A DNA stretch of 61,222 nucleotides, from the NCBI GenBank assembly GCA_016789905.1, contig JAEUQC010000050.1, forward strand, positions 1 through 61,222. Direction: 5' to 3'. This document shows positions 52,371-60,242 of the stretch, one piece after another; position 1 is the first letter of the stretch; each line of letters starts with the position of its first letter. Origin of the DNA: Bryobacterales bacterium (GTDB taxonomy: Bacteria; Acidobacteriota; Terriglobia; Bryobacterales; Bryobacteraceae). The notes under the pieces are model-generated. The model was not told the origin of the DNA. It worked only from the letters and a program-made list of their open reading frames with translations, and did no database searches. The position numbers and the translations under genes were made by a program.

Positions 52371-54779
52371 ATGCGAAGAGCACTGGTTTTCGTTTGTTCG
52401 GCGATGGTGGCGGCGGCGTATTCGTTTCAGGCGCCCGTGGGGCTGACGCTATCGCGGCAAGGGTTGGCGGCGGTAGCGGTGGCGACGGCGGATTTCAACC
52501 GCGACGGGATTGCCGACATAGCGAGCGGAAACCTGGGGACGCCGCCGCTTTCGGGCGTGCAGGTGTCGACGATTGGAGTTCTGCCAGGAACGCGCGGCGG
52601 CGTGCCCGGCGGGCTGCAAGAGTATTCGCTTGAGGGGAACGTGACCGAGATACTGGCGGGGGACTTCACAGCGGACGGAAACGCCGATGTGCTGGCGCTG
52701 ACGGTAACGCCAACGGGAACGAAGCTGTGCGTGTACGGAGGTACGGGGGGCGGCGGATTTATTGCCCCGGTGTGTTCGGCGGTGGCGGGAGCGCCGTCGC
52801 GAATGGCGGCGGGAGATTTTGACCGGGACGGGCGGATGGACGTGATGATGATCCGGACGTTTGATGGTGTAGTGATGGCGATGCGAAATGTGGGCGGAGG
52901 CGGATTTGTAGCCGGGGCGACAGCGAACGTGGCGGCGCCTGCGGCGTTGGCGCTGGCCGATTGGAATGGCGACGCGATTCCGGACGCGGCGGTGGTGAGC
53001 CGGACGGGGCAACTTGTGCTGCTTCTAAGCTCTTCGACGGCGCTGTTTCAATCGACACAGACGCTGACGGCGGGCGTGGCGGTCAGCGATATCGCGATCA
53101 CGGATTTGAACCGGGACCGGCGGCCGGACGTGGTGCTGACCGATCCACAGGCGGGAACCTTATCCTACGCATTCGGCCGGGCGGAGGCGAGCGCGTATTT
53201 GGGGACGTTGCGGACGGTGCCGTTCCTGGCGCGGGGCGGGACGCTGCGGGTGGCGGATTTGAACGGAGATGGTTTCGCGGAGGTGATTGCGGGCACGGCG
53301 GCGGGAATGCTGGTGATATCCGGCAGCGCGGACGGAACGGTGACGGTGCCGAATCCGCCGGGGGCGCCGCCGGCGGGGGCTACGGCATTCGCGGCCGGGG
53401 ACGTGGACGGCGATGGCCGGGTGGATATTGTGGCCGGGCCGCTGTTGTTGCTGGGCCAATCGACGGCGACGGTGACAAGGCTCGAGGTGACGCCGGCAAC
53501 ATCGGTATACGGGCAGCGGGTGCAGGTGACGGTACGGGTGCAGATGGCGACACTGGCGACGGTGGCGGCTCCGTTGACCGGGGCGACGGTGGAACTGATG
53601 GACGGGACGGCGGTGCTACAGACTGTGCCCCTGAGCGAAGCGGCGCCGGGCGGCGTGGAACTCGCGAATACACGGCTGGAATTGACGCTGCCCGTGGGGA
53701 CGAAGGACCTGTGGGCGCGGTTCGCGGGGACCGTATCGTATTTGGGTTCGGCGGCGACGCCGGTACGGGTGACGGTGGCGGCATCGGCGACGACGATCCG
53801 GTTTCAGGCGCCGCCGTTTGATGTCTCCTACACGCAGGGACTGCGGGTGAACGCGGTGGTAAATGGGACACTGGCGGTAGCGAATGAAGGATTGGTGCGC
53901 CTGTTGGTGAATGGAGCGGTGGTGGCGCAGGGGCTGGTGAACGCGGGTGTGGCGCAGATGTTGATTCCGCCGGGATTGCCGCTGGGGAAGATTCGGGTTC
54001 GGCTGGAGTATGAGGGGACGAACTTTCTGGCGTCGACAACGGGGGAAGTGGAATATCTGGTGAAGGGGGGTACGGTAACTGGGGCGTCCGCGGCGTCGTA
54101 CCGGGCGACGGTGGCGCCGGACTCACTGGCGGTGCTGGCGGTGCCGGGACTGGTGCGGACGACGGGGGCAAACGCGGGCGTAGTGCCGTGGCCGCTGGCG
54201 CTGGGAGGCGTGGAAGTGGAGTTAAGGGACGCATCGGGCCTGACACGGCAGAAGGCGGGGCTGGTATACGCGGGAACGGGGCAGGTGAATGTTCATGTTC
54301 CAGCAAACGTGCCGGCGGGCACACGGCGGGTGGTGGTATTTGTAGATGGCGTGGAGGCGGCGACTGGGGACGTGCAGGTGAGCGGGGTGGCGCCGGGATT
54401 GTTTACGGCCGATGGATCGGGAACCGGGGTAGCGGCGGCGTACGCGGCGCTGTACAAGGCCGATGGGACAGTGCAGGAGCAACGAGTGATCTCATGCGAG
54501 ACGGGGCGCTGCGTGGCGGCGCCGCTGGATCTGGGAGAGGCGGGGGACAGCCTGGTGGTGACGCTGTTCGGGACGGGGTGGAGACGAGCGGAAACGATGA
54601 CGGCGACGGTGGACGGACGGGCGGCGCAAATTTTATTTACAGGAGCGCAGCCGGAAGTTCCAGGGCTGGACCAGGCGAATATCCGGATTCCAAGAGAAGT
54701 GGCGGGGCGCGGAGAAGTGGATATTGTTGTGATTGCGGATGGAAATGCGGGCAACGGCGGGCGGATATCAATCCGGTAG
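52371..54779 (+). CDS. secreted FG-GAP/VCBS-like protein with Solibacter C-terminal domain
   Basis: An 802-residue exported protein. Signal peptide RRALVFVCSAMVAAAYSFQ, then FG-GAP/VCBS-type repeats with calcium-loop-like DFNRDGIAD, DFTADGNADV, DFDRDGRMDV, DLNRDRRPDV, DLNGDGFAEV and DVDGDGRVDI. A bacterial Ig-like region follows (SVYGQRVQVTVRVQ onward), then a C-terminal TIGR03437-type domain (SYRATVAPDSLAVLAVPGLV, GQVNVHVPANVPAGTRRVVV, GTGVAAAYAALYKADG). A surface or matrix role is inferred. It is cotranscribed with the upstream gene, 3 bp apart. Confidence 0.85.
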   Translation: MRRALVFVCSAMVAAAYSFQAPVGLTLSRQGLAAVAVATADFNRDGIADIASGNLGTPPLSGVQVSTIGVLPGTRGGVPGGLQEYSLEGNVTEILAGDFTADGNADVLALTVTPTGTKLCVYGGTGGGGFIAPVCSAVAGAPSRMAAGDFDRDGRMDVMMIRTFDGVVMAMRNVGGGGFVAGATANVAAPAALALADWNGDAIPDAAVVSRTGQLVLLLSSSTALFQSTQTLTAGVAVSDIAITDLNRDRRPDVVLTDPQAGTLSYAFGRAEASAYLGTLRTVPFLARGGTLRVADLNGDGFAEVIAGTAAGMLVISGSADGTVTVPNPPGAPPAGATAFAAGDVDGDGRVDIVAGPLLLLGQSTATVTRLEVTPATSVYGQRVQVTVRVQMATLATVAAPLTGATVELMDGTAVLQTVPLSEAAPGGVELANTRLELTLPVGTKDLWARFAGTVSYLGSAATPVRVTVAASATTIRFQAPPFDVSYTQGLRVNAVVNGTLAVANEGLVRLLVNGAVVAQGLVNAGVAQMLIPPGLPLGKIRVRLEYEGTNFLASTTGEVEYLVKGGTVTGASAASYRATVAPDSLAVLAVPGLVRTTGANAGVVPWPLALGGVEVELRDASGLTRQKAGLVYAGTGQVNVHVPANVPAGTRRVVVFVDGVEAATGDVQVSGVAPGLFTADGSGTGVAAAYAALYKADGTVQEQRVISCETGRCVAAPLDLGEAGDSLVVTLFGTGWRRAETMTATVDGRAAQILFTGAQPEVPGLDQANIRIPREVAGRGEVDIVVIADGNAGNGGRISIR

Positions 54780-55259
54780 AGTTCTAGTACCTCCCAAATT
54801 TGCGGGTATGGAAGCATTCCACTGTGAAATGGCAGAAATATTCAATGTTTTCAAATGAATTTGCAGAAGAACGAACACAAGGCACTGATTTTGTGGACGT
54901 TGAAAAATGCGTTCACAAGAAATTAAAAAATATATTTCGTTTATTTTCAACAGTTTGAAATTTTCCACACCCGAAGCAGTACTAGGACCTAGAGTACCTT
55001 TAAATCGAGGTGGTTCAAAGCCACTGAGATCCGGGGGGACATATGGACGAGATTATCGTCATTATTATTCCCGGACTGTGAACCTATGCGTAACTAAATA
55101 AACCGCTTGCGCGCACAGTCGCAAGAAGCATGTAAGCCCACACAATCGGGTTGCACTCGGTGCCAAGTCTGGTATGATCCTAGGAGTACTCCCCTCTGGG
55201 AGGACTCCTAGGGCGCCAGCTAACGCGACCAGCAGTTTTTGGTTCAGTGAAGAGGTTAC
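54780..55259 (+). promoter_or_regulatory. AT-rich, structured 480-bp upstream region of the CHAT operon
   Basis: No credible gene is found here. 54830-54965 is strikingly AT-rich for this genome. From 55005 to 55135 there are several inverted repeats: GTGG...CCAC, TCCGGG...CCCGGA enclosing GACGA-GATTA-TCGTC, and CTTGCG...CGCAAG. A promoter follows: TTGCAC (55151-55156), 16 bp, TATGAT (55173-55178). Just after it, 55179-55212 is a very strong inverted repeat (CCTAGGAGT...ACTCCTAGG plus CTCCC/GGGAG) that overlaps the predicted start, either an operator or a 5' hairpin. About 47 bp then lead to the ATG. Confidence 0.55.
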
Positions 55260-57620
55260 ATGCGCCCGCCGGTTGTTCTCGCAGGGTTGTTAATCATATC
55301 TAGTTGTGGCAAGTTGTCCGTCCGTAGAGCAGATCCGGACGAACTGTGGATGGGAAAAGCGTTCGAAGGGCCGCGAGTTACCGGCGCGAAGGCTTTTGCG
55401 AAGAAAGATTACCGAACGGCGATTGAGGCGTTTGCGCGTGGCGCGGAACTGGCGCGAAGCTCGGGGGACGAGGTAACGCAGGGGCGATTCCTGGCCAACG
55501 AGGGCGGGGCGCACATGTTTATGGGGGAGAACCGGCCAGCGATTCAGTGCCTGTTGCAGGCGCGCACGCTGCTGGAGCGGAGTGAGGATTGGCAATCGCT
55601 GCAGGGTGTGGAAACGAACCTGGCGAACGTTTATGTCCTGACCGGGGACTATGAGGCTGCTGCGGCGGCGGCGGAGCGGGGCGCGCGAATTCGGCCAAAA
55701 AGGGTGGACCGGGAGCGGCAAGTGCGAATCTTGATGAGCTTCGGACGGGCGATGGCGAAGGCGCGGGGGGTGGACGCGGCGGCGCCGATTTGGCGGGAAG
55801 CGCTGGCGGGGGCAGAAGCGGCGAATTCACGCTCGTTGGAAGCCGACATATTGGAGTTGTGGGGATACGAATTGGGCGAACAGGGCGAAGGGCGAATGGA
55901 GGAGGCAGAGGAGGCGCTGGCGCGGGCGTGGTATCGGAGAAAGCTGGCCAATGACGCGGCGCGAATGCCGCTGACGGAAGGCAAGCTGGCGCGGCTATAC
56001 CGGAAGAGGGGCGCCACGCGGACGGCGCAATTCTGGATGGAGCGGACGCTGCGCGTGCTGGAAAGCGGGCAGAAGATCCCGATGCCGGAGTGGATACTGC
56101 GCGCGGAAGCGGCGCACGTGGCCAGTGACGCAGGGCAACTGGGTGAGGCGCTGGAGGGGTACCGGAAAGCGATGCGGCTGGCCGAGACCTGGCAAAACGG
56201 CTTGCCTGCGTTGGAACGGCTGCGGCTGGGAGCGGAGAAGCGGATGGTGCAGGAGCTGTTCGACGGGTATTTACGGACGGCAGGGCGGCTGTACAGGCGG
56301 GGAGCGAGCGCGGCGCTGGCGGCGGAGATGTTCACGGTGATCCAGAACACGCGGGCCTGGAGCCTGGACGGACACGAGACAAGCACGGGAGCGGAGGGGC
56401 CACTTTACGCCGAGGCACGGCGGCTGGAGGCACGCTGGCTAACCGGAGACGCCCAGGCCGGGGAGTACTTGAAGACCGCGCGGGCGGCGATTCTGGAGCG
56501 GGAAGCGGCCGCACCGGGAACGGCTGCTACGCAGCGGGGGAAACTGGAAGCGCCAGGCGCGGGGGAGGCTGTACTGACATTCTGGCTGGACGAGGAAGGT
56601 TCGTGGCTATGGGTGTGGACAAAAGACGGGCTTCGGATGGCGGAACTGGCGGCGCGGGAGCGGATACTTGAGTCGGCCGGGGCGTTCCGGCGAGCAATAG
56701 AGGAGAACAGGGAGGATAGCCGCACGATTGGTCTGGCCTTGCGCCGGCTCCTGCTGGGGAACCAGGAAGAAGCGTGCCTGCGGTCGCCGCACTGGGACAT
56801 TGTGGCCGATGAGGGGCTATTCCAGATTCCTTTCGGCGCGTTGCCGGGGAGGGGAGCCAGGTACCTGGCTGAAGATATCGAGACACGGCTGGTGCCAAAC
56901 GCGCTGCGGAAAGGGATGGCAACTGCGGCGAGCAGACGATTCTTCGCGGTAGCGGATCCGATTTTCAACAGTGCGGACGAACGGCAGGGCCGGAGTTGGA
57001 ACTGGCAGCGGGTGGTGCTGGCCGGAAGCGGGGCGACCACACTGCCGCGGCTGCCTGGGACGGGACGAGAAGCGGAGGCGGCGCGCGCGGCCTGGAGGGC
57101 GGCCAACTACGAGACGGCGGTGTATTCCGGCCCGGAGAGCAACGAGGCGGCGGTGCTGGCGCGGCTGGCAGAATGGCACCCGCGGGTTATCCACTTCGGC
57201 ACGCACACCCTGGAGGCGCAGGGGCGGCCGCGGCTGGTGTTATCGATGCGGCCCGACGGAAGTGCAGGGTTATTGACGGCCGAGGACATAGCGGCGATGC
57301 GGCTGCGCGCGGAAGTGGTGGTGATGAGCGCGTGCCATTCGGCGGGGACGGAGGCGGCACGGGGAGCCGGACTGCTGGGGCTGACGCGGGCCTGGCTGAC
57401 GGCGGGGGCGCGGCAGGTGGTATCGACGCTGTGGCCGGTGGGAGACGAATCCACGGCGTTTTTCTCAACATTTTACGGACATCTGGCGAGCGGTGACCCA
57501 GCGTCGCCACTGGCGGCGGCGAGTTCGTTGCGGCAGGCACAGTTGGCTGCCATCCATAGCGGCGGAATCGCCGCGCAGCCTCGGCAATGGGCCGGGCATG
57601 TCTTACTGGCAAGAAGGTGA
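55260..57620 (+). CDS. TPR-CHAT lipoprotein (caspase-like peptidase domain)
   Basis: A 786-residue protein. Type II signal peptide with lipobox ISSC (Cys16), so probably membrane-anchored outside the cytoplasm. Residues about 40-340 are helical TPR-type repeats (AKKDYRTAIEAFARGAELAR and similar). The C-terminal CHAT domain carries the catalytic His in VIHFGTHTLE and Cys in VVMSACHSAGTEAARGAG, followed by LTAGARQVVSTLWPVGDEST, the family signature. CHAT proteases are caspase relatives, known in defence and signalling systems. It is translationally coupled to an ECF sigma gene. Target unknown; a regulatory protease is the inference. Confidence 0.9.
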   Translation: MRPPVVLAGLLIISSCGKLSVRRADPDELWMGKAFEGPRVTGAKAFAKKDYRTAIEAFARGAELARSSGDEVTQGRFLANEGGAHMFMGENRPAIQCLLQARTLLERSEDWQSLQGVETNLANVYVLTGDYEAAAAAAERGARIRPKRVDRERQVRILMSFGRAMAKARGVDAAAPIWREALAGAEAANSRSLEADILELWGYELGEQGEGRMEEAEEALARAWYRRKLANDAARMPLTEGKLARLYRKRGATRTAQFWMERTLRVLESGQKIPMPEWILRAEAAHVASDAGQLGEALEGYRKAMRLAETWQNGLPALERLRLGAEKRMVQELFDGYLRTAGRLYRRGASAALAAEMFTVIQNTRAWSLDGHETSTGAEGPLYAEARRLEARWLTGDAQAGEYLKTARAAILEREAAAPGTAATQRGKLEAPGAGEAVLTFWLDEEGSWLWVWTKDGLRMAELAARERILESAGAFRRAIEENREDSRTIGLALRRLLLGNQEEACLRSPHWDIVADEGLFQIPFGALPGRGARYLAEDIETRLVPNALRKGMATAASRRFFAVADPIFNSADERQGRSWNWQRVVLAGSGATTLPRLPGTGREAEAARAAWRAANYETAVYSGPESNEAAVLARLAEWHPRVIHFGTHTLEAQGRPRLVLSMRPDGSAGLLTAEDIAAMRLRAEVVVMSACHSAGTEAARGAGLLGLTRAWLTAGARQVVSTLWPVGDESTAFFSTFYGHLASGDPASPLAAASSLRQAQLAAIHSGGIAAQPRQWAGHVLLARR

Positions 57621-58315
57621 GTTCCCCCGAGATGTTATCGATCCCCGAAGAAGTAGAATCCGGCCTGACGCCCGATGGAAAACCGGACGGCCAGGAATTG
57701 GAAGGCGCCCAAGCGGAATGGGTGAGCCTGGTGGAGAGTATCCGCAGCGGCGACCAGGAAGCGATGTCGCAACTGTACGCGACGTTTGGGCGAGGCGTGC
57801 GGTACTACTTGTCGCGGCAACTGGGAGCGCAGGAGATTGACGACAAGGTACACGATACGTTTCTGGTGGTGCTGGGGGCTATCCAGCGGGGAGAACTGCG
57901 AGAGCCGGAACGGTTAATGGGGTATGTGCGAACGGTAGTGCGGCGGCTGGTGGCGACACATATCGACCGGCTGGTGGAGGAGCGGCGGGAACGGACGGAC
58001 GTGGAAGACGGGTTCGTACTGGCCGATGACCGGGTGGACCCGGAGCGCGATACGTTGCGGCGGCAGCGTGTGGAAATCATGGAACAGGTGCTGCATACCA
58101 TCTCCCGGCGGGACCGGGAGATTTTGACGCGGTTCTACCTGTACGAGCAGAGCCAGGAGCAGATTTGCCAGGAGATGGGACTGAATGATACGCAGTTCCG
58201 GCTGCTAAAATCGAGAGCCAAGCAGCGTTTCGCGGAACTGGGCAAACGGCGAATTGAGAAAGCGAATACAACTGAAAACAATTTGTTGAGAAAAAGTGCG
58301 GGAAGCGGCCACTAA
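57617..58315 (+). CDS. ECF sigma factor linked to the CHAT lipoprotein
   Basis: A sigma-70 family factor of about 232 residues with region 2 (LYATFGRGVRYYLSRQLGAQ, IDDKVHDTFLVVLGAI, YVRTVVRRLVATHIDRLV) and region 4 (LTRFYLYEQSQEQICQEMGL, NDTQFRLLKSRAKQRF). A GTG at 57617 overlaps the upstream stop (GTGA); the ATG at 57632 is the alternative start, and neither has a clear ribosome-binding site. A 58-bp gap separates it from an anti-sigma-like gene. Unlike the other two sigma genes here, it has a protease partner. Confidence 0.88.
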   Translation: MSSPEMLSIPEEVESGLTPDGKPDGQELEGAQAEWVSLVESIRSGDQEAMSQLYATFGRGVRYYLSRQLGAQEIDDKVHDTFLVVLGAIQRGELREPERLMGYVRTVVRRLVATHIDRLVEERRERTDVEDGFVLADDRVDPERDTLRRQRVEIMEQVLHTISRRDREILTRFYLYEQSQEQICQEMGLNDTQFRLLKSRAKQRFAELGKRRIEKANTTENNLLRKSAGSGH

Positions 58316-58385
58316 TAAAGTAGGGTAAAGGACTGCCCTCTACATGGACACGAAGCTGACTCGAATTCATATACAGGAGTTGTGG

Positions 58386-59012
58386 ATGGCCGAGCAAAAG
58401 AAGGCGCATCCCGAAGTTGAGGTGCTGGAACGCTACGCGATGAACCGGCTGGCCGAGCCGGCGCTTGGCGAACTGGAAGAGCATTTGCTGCTCTGTGGCT
58501 ACTGCCAGGAGCGGCTGGACGAGGCAACCGAGTATGTGGCGGTAATGCGCGAGGCGACGGCCACGGTGGTGGCCGAAGCGCCGGCGACGGAATCGGCGTG
58601 GCAGCGATGGCTGCGGCTGGAGTGGCCAATTCCCATGCCGGCGATGGCCGGAGCGATGGCGATGCTGGTGGCGTTGACCATTTGGCAACCGTGGAAACCG
58701 GCGACGCCAACCGAATGGCGCACGGTGGAGCTGGCGACACTGCGCGGCGACGCGGGCGCGGCGCGGGGAGTGGAGGGATTCGCGCTACATTTGCGGCTGG
58801 ATGTTGCTGGACTGGAGGTTTCCGGGGTTGGCGCGACGGCGCAAATCGTGACCGGTGACGGCGCCGAACTGGCGCAAGCGCCGGTGGCAGTTGCCGATGG
58901 CAAAGCGGAACTGCGATACGCCGCCGGGCTGCGGGCAGGCCAGTATTTCGTGCGGCTGAAGAGGGCCGGCGAGACGGTGCGCGAGTATTCGTTGGTGGTG
59001 GAGGGCCGCTAA
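58386..59012 (+). CDS. zinc-finger anti-sigma factor, membrane-anchored
   Basis: A 208-residue protein. The N-terminal zf-HC2-type domain has [20 protein letters not shown] and zinc ligands in [14 protein letters not shown]; one membrane helix ([14 protein letters not shown]) follows, then an exported beta-rich domain. Typical of anti-sigma factors that hold an ECF factor until an outside signal. The ATG at 58386 is chosen because CAGGAG lies just before it; an upstream ATG at 58344 adds 14 residues. The stop overlaps the stop of the convergent ACT gene (CTAA). Confidence 0.87.
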   Translation: MAEQKKAHPEVEVLERYAMNRLAEPALGELEEHLLLCGYCQERLDEATEYVAVMREATATVVAEAPATESAWQRWLRLEWPIPMPAMAGAMAMLVALTIWQPWKPATPTEWRTVELATLRGDAGAARGVEGFALHLRLDVAGLEVSGVGATAQIVTGDGAELAQAPVAVADGKAELRYAAGLRAGQYFVRLKRAGETVREYSLVVEGR

Positions 59013-59674
59013 AAAACGCGGCGTTTCAGCTTTTCGATGGTGAATTTGGCCGTGTCGGCAATGGCCATGACGGTCATGACGCCGGCCTGAACGGGATCGG
59101 TGACAACGAGGTCGGCGGCGTCCGGAACGCTGCCGGCCATGTTGAGACTGATGACGAGGAGCCCCTGGGCGCGGACATCGCGAACGGCCTGTTCGATTTC
59201 GCCGCCCATGAGGGAACCGGCGAGTACGAGCGCTTTGGCGCGGGGAAGCCTGGCTACGGCGCGAACGGCTTCGGCGAGCGCGGCTTCGCCGACGAGCGGA
59301 ATGGTATCGATGGAGATATGTTCGCCGCGAATGTTGTGTCGATCGGCCTCCGAGATGGCGCCAATTGCCACCTGGCCCACCTGCGCGCCGCCGCCCATGA
59401 TGATGATGCGCTTGCCGTAGATTTTCTGCATGGAGTTGACCATGCGCACATCGTGAACAATGGGGAGGGCGCGGAGTTCGTCGAGCATGGGGCCAGCGGC
59501 ACCACGGAGTTCCACCTCAAAATAGGTACGGGAATTGGGGCGGGACTCCATGATCTGGACGCTGGTGATGTCACCGCCACGGCGGGCGATGACACCGGTG
59601 AGTTGGTGAAGAAAGCCGGGACCGGCGTCGCCAATGACTTCAAACGCGGAGCGTTCGCTGGTCTCGTCGATCAT
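59009..59674 (-). CDS. ACT domain protein with DUF5612-like C-terminus
   Basis: A 221-residue protein. An N-terminal ACT domain ([20 protein letters not shown]) is followed by a region with [36 protein letters not shown] and [18 protein letters not shown], which I recall from methanogen proteins annotated DUF5612. It probably binds an amino acid or related ligand as a regulator. It follows the KdsC-like gene with a 4-bp gap, so both are one operon. The presence of an archaeal-type protein is noted under findings. Confidence 0.75.
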   Translation of the reverse strand: MIDETSERSAFEVIGDAGPGFLHQLTGVIARRGGDITSVQIMESRPNSRTYFEVELRGAAGPMLDELRALPIVHDVRMVNSMQKIYGKRIIIMGGGAQVGQVAIGAISEADRHNIRGEHISIDTIPLVGEAALAEAVRAVARLPRAKALVLAGSLMGGEIEQAVRDVRAQGLLVISLNMAGSVPDAADLVVTDPVQAGVMTVMAIADTAKFTIEKLKRRVF

Positions 59675-59678
59675 TGGA

Positions 59679-60215
59679 TTAGTGAACCTCGTACTTTTCG
59701 AGGATTTTTTCCCAGAGGCCCTGGGCGTCGAGGATCATTTCCACGACTTCGCGGACCGCGCCCTGGCCACCCTTGGCTTCGGTGATGTGGTGGGCGGCGG
59801 ATTTCACTTCCGGGCGAGCGTTGTGGGTGGCGATGGCGAGGCCGACGCGACGGAAGATGACCACGTCGGTCAGGTCGTCACCGATGTAGCCGACCTCATC
59901 GAGAGAGACCTTGGCATCGGCGAGAATCTCTTCAAGGATCGGTATTTTTTCGATGTGTCCCTGGTAGATGTAGGACATTTTGCACTGTTTGGCGCGTATT
60001 TCGGTGGCGGGAGAGACGCGGCCGCTAATGACGCCGGTCTTGATGCCGTTCCAGCTCAACCACTGGAGGGCAATGCCATCTTGCGAGTCAAACCCTTTGG
60101 TTTCGGCGAATCCGCCCTGGCCGTCGGGGACGTTCCAGAGGGTGCCATCGGTCATGACGCCGTCGACGTCCATCAAGAGCAACTTGACGTTGGCGGCGCG
60201 TTCTTTGACGTTCAC
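59679..60215 (-). CDS. KdsC-like HAD phosphatase (KDO-8-phosphate phosphatase type)
   Basis: A 178-residue HAD-superfamily phosphatase with the nucleophile motif DVDG (Asp16, Asp18) in [15 protein letters not shown], the Lys/Ser region ISGR, and the acidic motif GDDLTD. The block [13 protein letters not shown] is typical of KdsC, which makes KDO for lipopolysaccharide. A longer frame reads upstream, but the GTG at 60215 has GAGGAGA upstream and gives the family's length. Its start lies only 27 bp from the divergent tilS start. The substrate is by resemblance. Confidence 0.85.
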   Translation of the reverse strand: MNVKERAANVKLLLMDVDGVMTDGTLWNVPDGQGGFAETKGFDSQDGIALQWLSWNGIKTGVISGRVSPATEIRAKQCKMSYIYQGHIEKIPILEEILADAKVSLDEVGYIGDDLTDVVIFRRVGLAIATHNARPEVKSAAHHITEAKGGQGAVREVVEMILDAQGLWEKILEKYEVH

Positions 60216-60229
60216 GGGGAGGTCTCCTC

Positions 60230-60235
60230 TACAAT
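60230..60235 (+). promoter_or_regulatory. TACAAT -10 hexamer 7 nt before tilS
   Basis: TACAAT ends 7 nt before the GTG at 60243, so a leaderless tilS mRNA is predicted. It sits in the 27-bp gap between the two divergent starts and overlaps the possible TATTGT hexamer of the opposite strand. Confidence 0.5.
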
Positions 60236-60242
60236 AAATGCG

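Noticed and set aside
54907..55101. 64-codon frame in the AT-rich upstream region
   Set aside because: Composition is unlike neighbouring genes, the start has no ribosome-binding site, and the region is full of inverted repeats.
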